Positions 28,180 to 40,725 of a stretch of DNA of 64,000 nt are shown here, in pieces (within the stretch, counting starts at the first letter, position 1; every line of letters begins with the position of its first letter). The DNA is from Zeus faber (lineage: Eukaryota; Chordata; Actinopteri; Zeiformes; Zeidae): positions 29,381,152 to 29,445,151 of the forward strand of contig OY482854.1 of the NCBI GenBank assembly GCA_960531495.1, given 5' to 3'. The notes under the pieces are model-generated. The model did not search any database. It was not told the origin of the DNA and was given only the letters and a program-made list of their open reading frames with translations. Both the position numbers and the translations under genes were made by a program.

Positions 28180-30960
28180 AGTATTTTATTGGAAGAACAA
28201 TGCAAGACAGACAATACAATATACTATATGTGATTCAGTATTTTACCTTCCATTTTTTCTTTTCTTTAACTAACAGCCCACACCAACTCCCATCCAATCC
28301 CCCTAGCCCCCGCCCTGTAAGAGCTTAAAAAAACAACAACAAAAAACCCCCACAAACTAACATAAACAACAATAACAATAAAAGTAATATTAATAATACC
28401 AGCGCCAGCATAAGATAGAAATGTTGACAGCCCTCATAATGTACAAAGTGTTTCAGTATACAATGGGGTAAAATAAAATAGAATCTTGCATTTTATGTGT
28501 TGAAGTGCTTGGGGTGTCAAGATGAGCGCAAGCTTTGTCACGGGCAGCTGGCCATTTGTCAAAATGGGTTGCCATGTTTTCAGGAAGATCTTATCTCTGT
28601 TGGTTTACTTGGCAAAGTCTGTCCATGTGGAGCACATCCCCCAGATCTCTAAACCACTGCTTGAATAGTGGGCTAGTCTCCCACGTCCACTGTTGTAAGA
28701 TAAGGCGTTTGGCCAACAGGGTACAGAGGAAGGCTTGCCCCTCGTATTTTTTAATGGAAGGATTAACTTCCAAAGATGGCAGGTAATGGGTTTGGATCAA
28801 TAGTTTTAAACGCCTTTAATATGTAGTCAAATATAAGAGTCCAAAAGGAATTTTAGCTTTGGGTAGGAGCAGAAGTGGTGGATGAGAGTTCCAGCCTCTT
28901 GTTTACACTTGTCGCACAGGGTGGAGACATTGAGAGGATATCTGGCGTGAAGCATGGACTTTGAATAATGGAGTCTGTGTACAACCTTGAATTGTCCTGA
29001 GGAGTGGCTGGCATTTATAGAGCTGTGGTGTGTTCCGTCAAGAATTGCCTACCAGACATCCTCAGAGATTTTAGGATTGAGTTCCTGTTCCCAGTCGGTG
29101 TTCAGTTTAAGGTCGGACATTACAGAGAGAGAGATTCGCCTGCAGAGTATTGTACAGAAAAGAGACTGATCCCTTAAGGCCAGGTGCACGCCGAAGGTAC
29201 CTATAGAAATGTGCTGCTGGTAGATCATAGGTCAATTGCATCTGTTGGAAAGAAGCAAGGTACCCCTCAACATACATGTTCCTAATCGTGGCAATTTTTC
29301 TGCCCTTCCAGATGGAGAAGACTGGGTCAACCAAGGCAGGAGGAAAGGCATGGTTGTGGCAGATTGGGCTGATTAAGTATGCATTAGGCCGTTTAAGGAA
29401 AGATTGGATTTGTTTCCATAATTTTCTTTAAGGAGTGAAGAATAATTGGGTTGTTTATATAGACTGGAATCTGTGTCCTGAATGGGTTGTTAAGTAGTTC
29501 AGGGAGGGAAGTAGGACTGCATGTGGCCGCTTCAGTTTGAAGCCACGAGGGTCTGCTCTGGTGAGTGTGGTCTGCCGGTAGGCAGCCGCGCCAAAAGGCG
29601 AGTGCATTCAGATTGGCTGCACAGTTAAATTTAAGTTGTGATAAACGGAAGCCACATTCTGTTTTATATTTACATAGATGTTTTTTAGATATTCTGGCTG
29701 TTTTGATGTTCCAGAAGAAAAATGGAGTCCAACTTCTTGAAATATTAAATAGGAGTCAAAACCAGGATGGAATGAAAAATGTATAAAAATCTAGGGAGGG
29801 CAACCATCTTTATGGTGTTAATGCGAGCAACCATTGAGATGGGCAATGTATTCCAAAATTCAATATTGTGTTTTAACTGATGCATCTTGGATTCCAATTT
29901 ACTTTTCATGAGTTTCCTGTGCTCTCTTGTGGCAATTATACATTTTAAAGGGAGTGGTTTGTAGAAAGCTTAGGTCTGCTTTGTATATGGGCATCAGTTC
30001 GATCTTCTCCCAATTTATATTGTATCGTGAAAAGCTTCCAAAAGCATCAATTAAACGTAATAACAGTGGGATGGATGTTTTAGAGTGCGACAAAAAAATA
30101 TGGTTATACCATCTGCGACTAGAGACAGATTGTTAACTGTGTTGTGAATCCGAAGTGGGGCCATCTCCTGACTTGCTAGAACCTCAATGGCTGGATTAAA
30201 GAGGTACGGAGAGCAGGAGCACCACTGGCCTACGCCTCTCGATGCCTGCGAAACCTCACAATTAGTAATAATGGATGCTTGAGAGTGGACATATATGATA
30301 TCAATGCAGTCAATAAAAGCCCTCACCAAAACCAGAGTGTTTTAAGGTGGTCAACATATATTTCCATTCTATATAGTCGAAAGCCTTTCTGGCCTCCAAG
30401 GCAATTACCACACTCTTCTGTATGTTTATGATATACGACGTTGAAGAGGCGGCGTACGTTGAAACCAGTTTGGTCAGGATGTACTAAATTAGCTATGTGT
30501 TTGCTTAATCTATTTGCCACGATTTACAGAATATTTTCATTCGACATTGGACGGTATGATGACATTTCCAAAGGGTCTCTGTCTTTCTATAAGAGTAGGG
30601 CAATGTTTGCTTTGTAAAGTGTATGGGGCAGCACAGAGGTTTCTTTTAAATGGTTAGTTCAATGACAAACCCGTCGGGGCCGGGGGCTTTGTTTTATGGA
30701 AATTTAGAAACAGCAGTTTTAATGTCGTCCAACGGTACAGCAGAGTCCAATGCCTTCGCTGCTTCTTGGTCGAGAGTGGGAAGTTGGCTGTTGTCTAGGA
30801 ATTGGTTCATTATCTGGGAATCAGTTGTTTTACATTTGGATTGGTGCAGCTCCTCATAGAATTGCGCGAAACATTTATTTATCTCAGCCGGAACTGTTAT
30901 AGATTAACCTTTTCTGTCTCTTACTTTAGAAATTGGCACGAGTGGCTTGTGTGTGTCGTG
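28180..30960 (-). mobile_element. Tx1/L1-type LINE, decayed
   Basis: Minus-strand pieces follow L1-clade ORF2 order. LVHPDQTGFNVRRLFNVVY (fingers) is near 30480. A QKGFRLYRMEIY degenerate motif A follows, then CSPYLFNPAIEVLA, and LSLVADGITIFF near 30120 where the expected FADD/YADD reads VADG, so the catalytic pair is lost. Further on come GYLASFQQMQLTYDLP and HFYRYLRR near 29220, then FLCTLLAKRLILQQWTWET near 28700. Stops and frameshifts separate them. The 5' end and endonuclease are missing. Confidence 0.8.
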
Positions 30961-31129
30961 GCTGCCTTGGGAGTAAACTATGGGGTTTATCACTCAAATC
31001 AAAATATCTTTGTTGCGTCTTAGGACTGTACTGTATTAATGTTGTAAGTTAGTGATTGACTCAAGAGTAGCGTCATCAGGATTGCTCTTAAATATATGTT
31101 CTTGAGTTCTGGAGTCTTGTTCTATATCT

Positions 31130-31157
31130 TTCTATTACTACTACTACTACTACTACT
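31130..31157. repeat. (CTA)n microsatellite
   Basis: About nine cta/act units lie immediately before the RTE LINE fragment. Confidence 0.9.
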
Positions 31158-32262
31158 ACGAGCAGCAGTATGGTTTCATGCCAGGAAAGAGTACTGCAGA
31201 TGCAATGTTTGCTTTAAGAATGCTGATGGAAAAGTACAGGGAAGGCCAGAAGGAGTTGCACTGCGTCTTTGTGGATTAAGAGAAAGCGTATGATAGGGTG
31301 CCGAGAGAGGAAGTGTGGTATTGCATGAGGAAGTCGGGGGTGGCAGAGAAGTACGTAAGAGTGGTACAGGATATGTATGAGGGTAGTCAGACAGTAGTAA
31401 GGTGTGCAGTAGGTGTGACGCAGGCATTCAAAGTGGAGGTGGGATTGCATCAAGGAGCAGCTCTGAGCCCTTTCTTGTTTGCAGTGGTGATGGACAGGTT
31501 AACAGATGAAATCAGGCAGGAGTCTCTGTGGACTATGATGTTCGCGGATGACATTGTGATCTGTAGCGAGAGTAGGGAGCAGGTGGAGGAGAGCCTGGAG
31601 AAGTGGGGGCATGCATTGGAGAGAAGAGGAATGAAAGTTGGCAGGAGTAAGACAGAATACATGTGCCTGAAGTGAGTTCAAGTACTTGGGGACAACCATC
31701 CAAAGTAGAGCAGAGTGCCGGAGAGAGGTGAAGAAGAGAGTACAGGCAGGGTGGAGTGGGTGGAGAACAGTGTCCGGACTGATCTGTGACAGAAGGGTTC
31801 CAGCAAGAGTGAAGGGGAAGGTGTACAGGACGGTGGTGAGAGCAGCCATGTTGTACGGTTTAGAGGCGGTGGCACCGACAAAAAGGCAGGTGGCTGAACT
31901 GGAGGCGGCAGAGTTGAGGATGTTGAGGTTTTCATTGGGAGCGACGAGGATGAACAGGATTAAGAAGGAGGACATTAGAGGGACAGCTCAGGTCGGACAG
32001 TTTGGTGGAAAAGTGAGAGAGGCCAGACTGAGATGGTTTGGACACGTGTGCAGGAGAGATGAGAGTTACATTGGGAGAAGGAGGCTGAGGGTGGAGCTGC
32101 CAGGCAAGAGGAAAAGAGGAAGCCAAAGAGAAGCTTTAAGGAGGTGCTGAGGGAGGACATGCAAGCGGTTGGTGTAAGGGAGGGAGAAGAACACGAGGTG
32201 TTGGAGGCAGATGATCCGCTGTGGCCACCCCTAACGGGAGCAGCCCAAAGAAAAAGAAGACT
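31158..32262 (+). mobile_element. RTE-type LINE, 5'-truncated, copy 1
   Basis: The plus strand starts inside reverse transcriptase with QYGFMPGKSTADAMFALRML, then CVFVD, a stop, and EKAYDRVPREE. The frame 31298-31675 has VGLHQGAALSPFLFAVVMD and MMFADDIVICSES (catalytic FADD). The second frame (31686-32150) covers the C-terminus, including RTVVRAAMLYGLEAVAPTKR and REARLRWFGHVCRRDESYIG. A deletion at 31676 removes about 20 bp compared with the copy at 43159 and shifts the frame. It ends in aaagaaaaagaaga. RTE is the best fit by motif wording. Confidence 0.85.
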
Positions 32263-32269
32263 CTCCCTT

Positions 32270-32972
32270 TTATTAGAGGGTTCTCCAACTAAAACAAATA
32301 AAAACAGTGCTTTTTTATTTTAGAAGTATTTATTTTCATCCGTTTCCAAATTGAACGGAACAAAAAAGTCCTGTGCGTCCTGTGCTGCGCGGGCAGAGCA
32401 GATTGATACACCCTTGACCCCCATAACAATTTGGTGCAGTTCATTTCAATAATGAAATCAAACAATAAGTGAAATATCCATCCAAATATCATTAACACTG
32501 TGTATTTAGATTATGTTGTCCACTCATCACATCGCCACCTCGTCGCGAGGTTGAAAAGACGTCCGTCCCTGTGTCTCTGATTGGACTGTCCTTCCAAAAT
32601 GCATAACCGGCCTAAGAGACCAATCATTCTACTGATCACCTCACTGTACCTCCAAAAAAGCATCATTAGTGATCTTGTGATTTGTAGGCCAACGCTGCAA
32701 TGGGGGTCCTCTCCAGGAAGTGCATGTGTGTGTGTGTGTGTCTTTTTTTTGTTTGTATCTTGTTTGTGAGATTGGCAGAAAAAGGGAACACTAAAAGAAA
32801 ACCCTGGTACTATGAGCTTAGAGTGACTAGGGCCACAGGGAATGGCTTGAAATGTTGTGGACAGTAGTTTGGACGGTAAGGGTCGGGCCTTGAATGATCG
32901 ATCATTCTGCTTCACGATTAATTTCATTCCTTTTTTGGGGTAATTAGATTTTTTTATTTGTATAATTTATTA

Positions 32973-33012
<40 letters not shown>

Positions 33013-33085
33013 TGTTTCTACATTAGTTGTTGTATATAACCAAATGTTTCCTGTGTGTGTGTGTGTGTTTTTTTTTTAATAGTTT
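32270..33085. other. Unassigned sequence with microsatellites
   Basis: (gt)n at 32726-32741 and 33052-33067, (att)n at 32974-33010. A minus-strand 138-codon frame (32511-32927) shows no domain. Confidence 0.45.
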
Positions 33086-33089
33086 TTTC

Positions 33090-33314
33090 CCGTTGTTTTT
33101 TAAGGTTATATTTGTTGTTTATCATTAGGTTTAGGGCATATTTTCATATTTTATCATGTAGGAGCATCCAAAAAAAGAATAAGATTATGTACAGTTAACT
33201 ATTTATTCAAATTGGCATTTTTTCTTTTCATATATGGCCGTTTTCCTTGTTTTTTTTGTTTTTTCCCCATTCTAAAGTGTCCTTAGGTTTGTGAAAGGCA
33301 CTATTTAAATCGCA

Positions 33315-33366
<52 letters not shown>
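33090..33366 (+). mobile_element. AT-rich LINE-like 3' end with (ATT)n tail
   Basis: Shares tttatcattaggtttaggg and gcatattttcatattttatc with 59335-59400. It then runs into gtttgtgaaaggcactattt and (att)n at 33320-33366, a common fish retroelement terminus. Two different ends may be juxtaposed. Confidence 0.5.
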
Positions 33367-33369
<3 letters not shown>

Positions 33370-34230
33370 TTTTCGGGAAATTATGAAGTAGCTGTCCATC
33401 TACACTTAGACGCCTGTAGCCGTATATATAAATATATACACAATATGTACCATCGTGAACAATTATTTAAACTTATTTACTATCAATGAAACTGCATTGC
33501 GGCCGAGGTTGAATTCTGCTGTTGTGAGACAGATATGGAAGACAATAAAGTGGCAAACAATGGAACAGCCATTCCTCAATGACCGTCCACCATGACATCA
33601 AAATAAAGGGATGGTTTTCCATCATAAACCACTTTGTCTTACCCAGATTCAGGCGAGAAGGTCCATCCCCGTGTGTCCCGAACCCAGATAGCAGAGCGCT
33701 AACTATGTTAGCTTGACGCATGGCCGGGGATGGGATCAGCTAACCTAGCTCCTGGTAAACGAGAGAGACACGCCTTCCAGCGTCTCAAAAGCTGAGTTGT
33801 TTGAGCTCTACATGTCGTCTCTTTATCACAAGCAAAAGTAAAAAGATAAAAATGAAATTGCAGTTGTTTTAAAGTCTATCTTTTACCATCCGTCTACCGG
33901 GCGCGGTGATCGGCGGTTGCCAAGTATGAACTGCGATGCCTCGTGCCCTGAACAGCATCAACATCACAGGTGTGGCTCATAATGTTCATTATCTCTGTTT
34001 CATTTTACGTGTAAAAGATGGAAACAGACTCCATTGAGGGCATGTGCTGCACCTGCGTACATGAAAAGAGTGAGATCCAACAGACTCAGATGAATATATC
34101 CCATAAATATTAATAGATATTCAATCAAACACTATTTTCACAATATGTTCTGGATGTAATTACATTTCACACCAATATCAAGAATTTTCAGAGGCATGTT
34201 TCATTTCACACATCATCACACATCGCACAT
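33370..34230. other. Unassigned sequence
   Basis: No gene is seen. An 82-codon minus frame (33473-33721) has no domain. Confidence 0.4.
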
Positions 34231-34247
34231 TTCCCATCATCATCAAT

Positions 34248-34274
34248 GAGAAAAAAAAAAATAATAATTAAAAA

Positions 34275-34325
<51 letters not shown>
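34248..34325. repeat. Poly-A and (AT)n low-complexity run
   Basis: Two A-runs are followed by about 15 at units, next to the left end of the Gypsy element. Confidence 0.95.
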
Positions 34326-34326
<1 letters not shown>

Positions 34327-34457
34327 ATGGTTGCGAACTTGCGCCGTGAAACAAATAAATTGTGTCAAAGCAGAGTTGGGTTTTTTTAAAGCCACAGCCT
34401 GCATCACATACACCTCACAACCAGGCCTGGTGTGGGCCTGGCGGGTATACTCGTGGA

Positions 34458-35110
34458 CTACCCGCTGGCTTGTCCGTCAGCCATCGATAGTAGGCCAGTT
34501 CTGTGCCCCCGGCAATCAGGCTTGGACAGGGCCCCGAACACCAGGTCCACAGGTGTCCGGAGTTCCCACCCAAACATGAGTGCCGCAGGTGTACACATGC
34601 TTGACTCCTGCATAGCAGTTTGGTAGAACCACAAGACAAGGGGTAAGTGGTGGTCCCAGTCCCGCTTGTGTCGCCTGGTGAGGATGGCCAGCTGCTTTAC
34701 CAGGGTTTCGGTTGAAGTGCTCATCTAGCCCAGCGCTGTGGAGGTGCAGCGGCGTCGTCCTCATCTCACTCACCTCCAGCTGCCTGCACACGTCACCGAA
34801 CACTTGAGACTCCATGTTCAGACCCTGGTCACTGTGGAGCTCAGCAGTAACCCTGAAACGGGCAAACAACTCCTCCACCAGCTTCTCCACCATTGTAGCC
34901 ACACTCTGATTTGGCACCGCGTACGCCTGGGCCACTGAGTGAAACAATCCATGGCGACAGGGATGTAGCAGTTGCAAAGCGGCATGGGAACCCTGGGAGA
35001 GTCCCTTCTGAGCTGTACAGAGGTCGCAGCAGTGCACGTGTAGCTCGACATCCTGTCGCCCAGTAGAAACATCCTTGGAGAGCCTTAGAGTTCCCGTAGT
35101 GCCTCATCAC
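34458..35110 (-). pseudogene. Gypsy integrase (broken)
   Basis: Overlapping minus frames show CDLCTAQKGLSQGSHAALQ (end of the zinc-binding part), HSDQGLNMESQVFGDVC with the second catalytic Asp region, and TTPLHLHSAGLDEHFNR with the catalytic Glu. The last reads WDHHLPLVLWFYQTAMQES. Three frames are needed to follow it, so it is inactive. Confidence 0.8.
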
Positions 35111-35176
35111 CGCTGCACCATGGACCAGCTGAAGGACCTGGGACGAAGCACACGAGGCACCAGAAGCTGGAGCAGG

Positions 35177-35790
35177 TCAGCCCTTGTCGATAAGGCGGTG
35201 AAGCAGGCTGGCTATGGTGGCAAAGTCCCTCACGAACCGGCAGTGGTCGGATGCCAGGCCCAGGAAGCTTTGCAGCTCGCTGAAAGTTGTTGGCGTTGGC
35301 CAATCTCGGACCGCAACCACTTTTTCCGGATCGATGGAAACCCCCTGTGTGCTGACCACATGCCCTAGGAACGTTGTCTCCCTTCGGAACAGATGGCACT
35401 TTTTCGGGTTAAGACTCAACCCGGCCTGTCGAATGGCAGCGAATGGCAACTACAGGAAGCTGAACCTGCTGGAACCTGAGATGTAATCCAGGGCGTCGAT
35501 GAGGCGGGGTAGAGGGTAGGAGTCCTTGGTCCTCTATCCTCCAGCTCTCATCCTTTTTTCTCATCAGAACGGCCGCCGCTCCCCACAGGCTATCTGAAGG
35601 CTCAATCTCTCCTGCAGCAGCTATCTCTCGGATCTTTTCCACCCATGACGCTTGGCCAGGGCCAAACGGTAGGGCCAAGGCGGATGGGTGGGGACGAGCC
35701 AGTGTCAATGGCATGCTGGACCAACCCTGTCTGCATGCAGTCTTCGTCCTTGGCGGCATAGAGCTCGATGTTGTCATCGAGGAGCTCCAT
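35177..35790 (-). pseudogene. Gypsy reverse transcriptase, catalytic core deleted
   Basis: The N-terminal part has REIAAAGEIEPSDSLWGAAA with VLMRKKDESW, the entrance of the RT domain. The next readable segment is LSLNPKKCHLFRRETTFLGH with FSELQSFLGLAS, which lies after the YxDD active site. About 100 residues including the catalytic Asp pair are missing between them. Downstream, the frame jumps to integrase without RNase H. Confidence 0.8.
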
Positions 35791-35799
35791 TAGCTAGTT

Positions 35800-36480
35800 G
35801 GTGATCAAGCCCTTCAAGGCTATGTTCCCACAGCTCCTGGACTGCTGCACAGGTCTCAGTAGAGAGAAGGGAGGTAGGCAGGGTAGCGGGCCCTTTGGTG
35901 GCTGGTGGTGATGTAGAGGGCCCCTTGATGGCGGCTGCAGCTCGGCGGTCTCCCCGAGTCCTCCTCCTCGGTCCTGCGTGAAGCGCTATGGTCTCCGAGC
36001 CGATGGTGAACGTGGCCCAGGACAGGTTAACCTGGGCGCCCCAACAGGTAGGCAGGTCCAGACCGATGATACATGGGTCCTGGATGTTGGCTAACCAGAA
36101 CTCATGCACCATCTCCTGGTCTCCAATGCAAATCTGCACTGGTTTTATGCCCTTCATACTGGCTTTTTCCTGTATCACCGTCCTCATCTGGACAGCAGTA
36201 GGGGTCCAGGTTGAAGAGAGTACCCCCTTGGTGCCTGCATGATTCCTGGACAGATGAGGGTGATGTTGGACCAAGTATCCATAAGGGCTTGGCAAACCTG
36301 GCCATCAAGTTCACAGTCCACGTAGAGGCCAAGGCCAGGGTGCATAGGCCTTGGAGGGAAGTTGGGTTTGGGAGCGGGGCTAGCCTCACTGGGCTGCTCC
36401 ACTGTTGTTTCCCGGCAGTGGAACGAGGCTTTGGTGCGGGCGACGGACAATCACAGGCTTTGTGACCAGGTTTGTCACAG
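35800..36480 (-). pseudogene. Gypsy gag end, zinc knuckle and protease
   Basis: A CCHC knuckle (CYCCDKPGHKACDC, spacing C-x2-C-x4-H-x4-C) sits near 36470-36430. It is followed by the protease region YVDCELDGQVCQALMDTWSN at about 36330. There the catalytic Asp-Thr-Gly is changed to DTW, so the protease is dead. GIKPVQICIGDQEMVHEF and IIGLDLP follow. Confidence 0.75.
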
Positions 36481-36489
36481 CAATAGCAG

Positions 36490-36940
36490 CGGGTGGTCGT
36501 GGTCGTTGCCGGGGCTGGGGGACTGGGGGTGGCACCAGGCAGACAGGCGTCCTACTCCAGCTCGTTGTCTAGCGACCGGGGTACAGCGAGGCGCACATGT
36601 TGGCGTAGGTGCTCCGGTGACAGCGCCCGCAGGAAGGCATGTAGGGCGAGGTCCTGCTGGTCTGCTGTGCTGAACTGTGGGTAACCAAGTTGAGTGTGGA
36701 GCCGCACATCTGCTGCGAGAGTGCCCAGGCTCTCTCTGCCCAGGAAAGCAAGGAACAGAAAGCTCTCTCCTTCCTATCGGCAGGAAGGAGCGAGCCTTCT
36801 GTTCCTTGCTATCGTCCGTAAACAGGCTCTGCTCGAAACGTCTCTCCAGCACTCTGACGAGGGCTTGGAAGTTGCACTGCTTTGCTGGCATGAGGTCTAG
36901 CAGAACCAGTAGAGCCTTTTCCTCCAGTGCCAGGGCCAAA
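36490..36940 (-). pseudogene. Gypsy gag (capsid) fragment
   Basis: The minus frame has LALALEEKALLVLLDLMPA and FQALVRVLERRFEQ, the conserved capsid C-terminal wording of this Gypsy group. It is followed by an abnormal segment where a 29-bp stretch was copied back in inverted orientation (36747-36810). Confidence 0.7.
36747..36810. repeat. Inverted duplication inside gag, 29-bp arms
   Basis: 36747-36775 and 36782-36810 are complementary at 27 of 29 positions around atcggc. Confidence 0.92.
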
Positions 36941-37679
36941 TGGACGGCTGCCCCTTTGTCTCCCCATCAGCTGAACTGTGCTGCAAGCCATACCTGGCTT
37001 CCATGACCCCCCCCCCACTGTACCTTGGCATCTTAGCAGGGGTTCGAGGTGCAGCCATGGTTGACCGAACCCCAGGCGTAGGGGGTTGCTGGTGGATTTT
37101 CATAGGCAGCTGATAGCATTAACGGCCACCACCGGGTGGCGATGCACTGACATCATTAGGTTGGGCGGGGAGAGCTGTCAGCTGGTCCACCTCAGGTATA
37201 GCCTCCGCTATTTCACAGAGCTCTTGATTAATTCCGTCCATATCCCACTTTCAAGATTCAACACCAATGTGTCAGGCTTGTCCTGTGAAACAAATTAGTC
37301 CAGTCAAAAGAGCACTTTTTTGGTTTTCATTTTCTTAGTAACCCACTTTCTGTGTCTCATACACCACACAACCAGCAGGGGCAGCATCCATATATTTTCA
37401 CAGACCACAATAACATAGAGAACCCCTGAGGCCATAACCAGCTGCGTCACTCAACATCATGGTCTTGTCCTAGTCAACAACAAAAGTCAAAGCAATCTGG
37501 GTCACCCACCAATACAAACAACACAGCCTAACACCAACAGAATATCCAGAACGATTGAAAACACATAATAAAACACAAAGGCGACACATAACATCTCCAG
37601 ACCCATAATCCTTTGCATCAACATAACCAAAAGGCCTGGGCCCACCCCCTTGAGTCGCTACAACATTTATATATATTTA

Positions 37680-38200
37680 TTAAATAATATGAAAATTTGT
37701 TGTTTTAATTTAAACATGTAATTTATGATCTTTTTAAAGATTTATATAGGTATATAACAAGTGTAGTTATAATTATTTTTTAAGTAATTCTCTACTATGT
37801 AAGTATTGCAGCCACTGGCGTCCATTAAAGATGATTCCTGACAGGAAGGGATTCAGCACGACACCGTGGAGGATAACGACCGCTGCGTAATGAGGTCATC
37901 GCGAGAACAGGTCCGTGTTGTCAGCAGCCAACTGCTACAGAGGCATCAATGAAAAAAATACATCCCACCTGGTTGAGATGCTGGAGAGATCATTCTAAGG
38001 CAGGTTTCTCACCGTGTCATTGGAATTTATGAAAAAATGAATAAATAAATGAATAGAAAATGGACACATATTAATAAAAAGTTAATAGTTGGTTGGTTTT
38101 GCGATTAGTTGCCTGGATATGCGATGCAGAACTGGCTCTCTGTATGAGTTAGCGTGTAGGAGTTGCGAAACCCAGAGATACGCAACTCACAAAATGTCAT
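37680..38200. other. Unassigned AT-rich sequence
   Basis: No gene or repeat recognised. Confidence 0.4.
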
Positions 38201-38249
38201 GGATATTCGGCTTTCGGGTGAAATTTCAGGATGAACCTAAAATGCACTA

Positions 38250-38690
38250 TAACCTTTACAGGTGAACTTAATTTGACCTTCTCTAATTTTTTGAATGCAC
38301 ATGTCCAACTGTTCAGTGTTTCAGTACTTTTTGCACAACTTGCTGTTCACTAACAAGGAGCTGAACAGCAAAATTTACAACAGGTGTTTGATCCATGAAT
38401 CGACCAATACATTTCCTGGTTCAATTAGAATTGGTATTTAAACAGTCCTCTTCATCATGCTGTTCACATTTTGACATCATGAGACCAAGACCACACCTAA
38501 CAACTGATCAACAGCACCTCGCCTTGCGAGGCTTCAAACAGGATGTTGTCAGAGGGAAGTGGCCACTGAGCTTAGAGTGTCACAGAGTGTCATCAGCAGG
38601 TTGCAACAGAGATACAGAGACTGGAAGAGTCACAGAAAGGCATAGAAGTGGACGTCCTTTGGCCACACGAAAATAAAGTAGTATCAGTAG
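38250..38690 (+). mobile_element. Tc1-like transposon 5' part with transposase N-terminus
   Basis: A 93-codon frame (38395-38676) reads RPRPHLTTDQQHLALRGFKQ, then VSSAGCNRD and TGRVTERHRSGRPLATRK. This is the paired-like DNA-binding N-terminus of fish Tc1 transposases (pattern TG-V-RPRSGRPRAT). The first helix-turn-helix is rearranged by a frameshift. The catalytic DDE half is absent. Confidence 0.65.
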
Positions 38691-38917
38691 TATAAGAAGT
38701 ATAATTAAGCTAATGTTACACATCAAATAAAAGCCTAAAATGTTGACTAAAAAAGGAAAAATAAACCTCAAAGAAAATGATTACAATATTTATTTATTGC
38801 CAAAAAACAATTCCGTTCTCGTCTCTTTTTGTCCATGCGATCCTGGAACGCTGCTCTTTGCCCCGTCCTCCGAGCCCCGCCCAACATGGATGAGGCAAGG
38901 AGCCGGTTCCCTGCAAA

Positions 38918-39342
38918 GAAGAAGAAGAAGAAAGAAGAAACAGTCTTTAATTGTCACACGACACTCCACAACACATGCTTGCACACACACACACACATGC
39001 TTGATGGTGGCCGGTGAAATGGCTCCTCTGCTTTTGACCCATCCTGGCTTGTCCTTCCTCCGGGGGCACAGCCAGGAGCAGTGGGCAGCATACGTGGACG
39101 CGCCCGGGGACCAGGTGATAAGTGTCCATCGCTGGTCAGACCATGATGGGTGCATGTTTTTGGTGGGGGTCCTTACTGACGTGAGGTGGAGGAAACCATG
39201 CAAACATGCAAACTCCACACAGAAAGGCTCCTGTTTGGAAGATAACCCGCCGGAGCACGGTGCCAACAGCGCCCCAGGCGGGAATCGAACCCAGGACCTT
39301 CTTGCTGTGAGGCAGCAGTGCAATGCACTGCGCCACCGTGCC
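38918..39342 (-). mobile_element. Second SINE family, copy 2 (most complete)
   Basis: The minus strand begins ggcacggtggcgcagtgcat (A-box-like), then gcctcacagcaagaagg, ggttcgattcccgcc (B box) and the long body. It ends at gtgtgacaattaaagactg with a (ttc)n tail. It is over 90% identical to copy 1 by eye, with a short deletion at 39195-39210. Confidence 0.85.
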
Positions 39343-39344
39343 GT

Positions 39345-40725
39345 AAATGTCCATACTCTGGTAATTATTCTTCAAAAATGATCCACCATTACAGGAAGTC
39401 ATTGATATGTAAGGAAATGCTGCAGATAATTATTTCCACAGAAATAACTAAATAAATGATACATAACTAAATATCATTTAATTGACATTGCAGCGTAGAT
39501 TAAGGTCAGTGTAGAGTAGTGTACACAACATTCTCTCTGTCTGTCTGTGCAATCAAATTGATCACAGTGAAGATAAATATGCAGAATAAACACCATTCAT
39601 GAGATACATAGAGACAGTGTTGGGGGTTAGTGAACGCTATGTAATAAAACTAGTATTTTAACTACATTTTGTAGTAGCTTTCTGGTAGTTCAGCTACAAT
39701 CATATTTGCATAGTGATTCAAGTAGTTCAATTATTATTTTTTTTTTTGTCATTTTTTGTGTAGTTAACTACTGAAACTACAAACGGTTTTGGGCCACAAA
39801 GAAAGTAATGATTTTTCTTTTGCTGAAAAATATTTGGCCAAAGCTTTGAATGCTTTGAAAATTTGTCCAGGTATGATCTCTTCTCCTTTGCTCGAAATTT
39901 TTCGTATTATTTTGCTGCGTTCCCATATCCTTTATCCACTAACAGCACAGAACAACGGTACAACAAAGATGACTGAGTCACCTAAAAAACCGGACGTACA
40001 AGCCCTATACATGCACATACATGCACCTTACAAGAACTGCCACCGTTACCACTGTGGTGGATGGGGTGGCTTGAGCAGCCACGTAGTAGTTCCAGTTTTC
40101 CTGGACCAAATTCAGTAACAGGACCTAATTAAATTTTTCAATACATGTTGTCGTCCAATGTTCATGTTTTTGTGTAAATGTTGTTTGTTTCTATGTTTAT
40201 TTGTCTCACCGTGGTGATTCTCCCCCTCTTGGAGTAGTGATCAGTTGTTTATAGACCCAAACATGATAAATAGTTCTCCAAAGAGGGGGGTTGGTGGTGG
40301 CTCTCCATAACCAAAACTGTGCTCTTGTCATTCTACAGGACATCCACAGGACAGAGTTATTGCAGCAGTTCTTGATGATTTAAGAATTAATAAAGAGTTG
40401 CATTGCATTTGGAGAACTTGAACTCCTCTTGCAGACTAACTCTGTCCTGGATGCAAATGGCGTACAAATACTCTGTGTTGTATGCCCAGCATGCTGACCA
40501 CACAGGTAAAAAAAAGACAAAAACCCCATCCAAACCCCAACCTGTGTCATGACACTGGTGTTATCAACCCCCCCGTCATCTGTCTGTCATCTGTGCTGGA
40601 GGTCCCTGAAAACGCCACTTGGGTGGTGTATGGTGGCAAATCTGCCACACCTCACTGTCTCTACTGCCGCACTGCCATTACCTTCACTCCCCTCTAGGCT
40701 CTACTGCCTGTGGACCTTATATTCG
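39345..40725. other. Mostly unassigned; partial hAT-like start and small repeat
   Basis: At 39616-39790 the wording agtgttgggggttagtga and tagttaactactgaaactac resembles a common hAT family. At 40056-40085 the first 30 bp of the small repeat at 13366 recur. The 109-codon frame (39789-40118) and others show no domain. Confidence 0.45.

Larger units (their letters stand above)
34330..37672 (-). mobile_element. Gypsy LTR retrotransposon, decayed
   Basis: Minus-strand gag, protease, reverse transcriptase and integrase pieces occur in canonical order from 36940 to 34460. Imperfectly similar flanks (34340-34430 and 37260-37400, sharing gtgaaacaaat and cacacaaccag wording) look like LTR remnants. 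The right one may run to about 37672, where the minus strand begins tgtagcgactcaagg. All coding parts are broken, and the polymerase core and RNase H are deleted. Confidence 0.8.
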
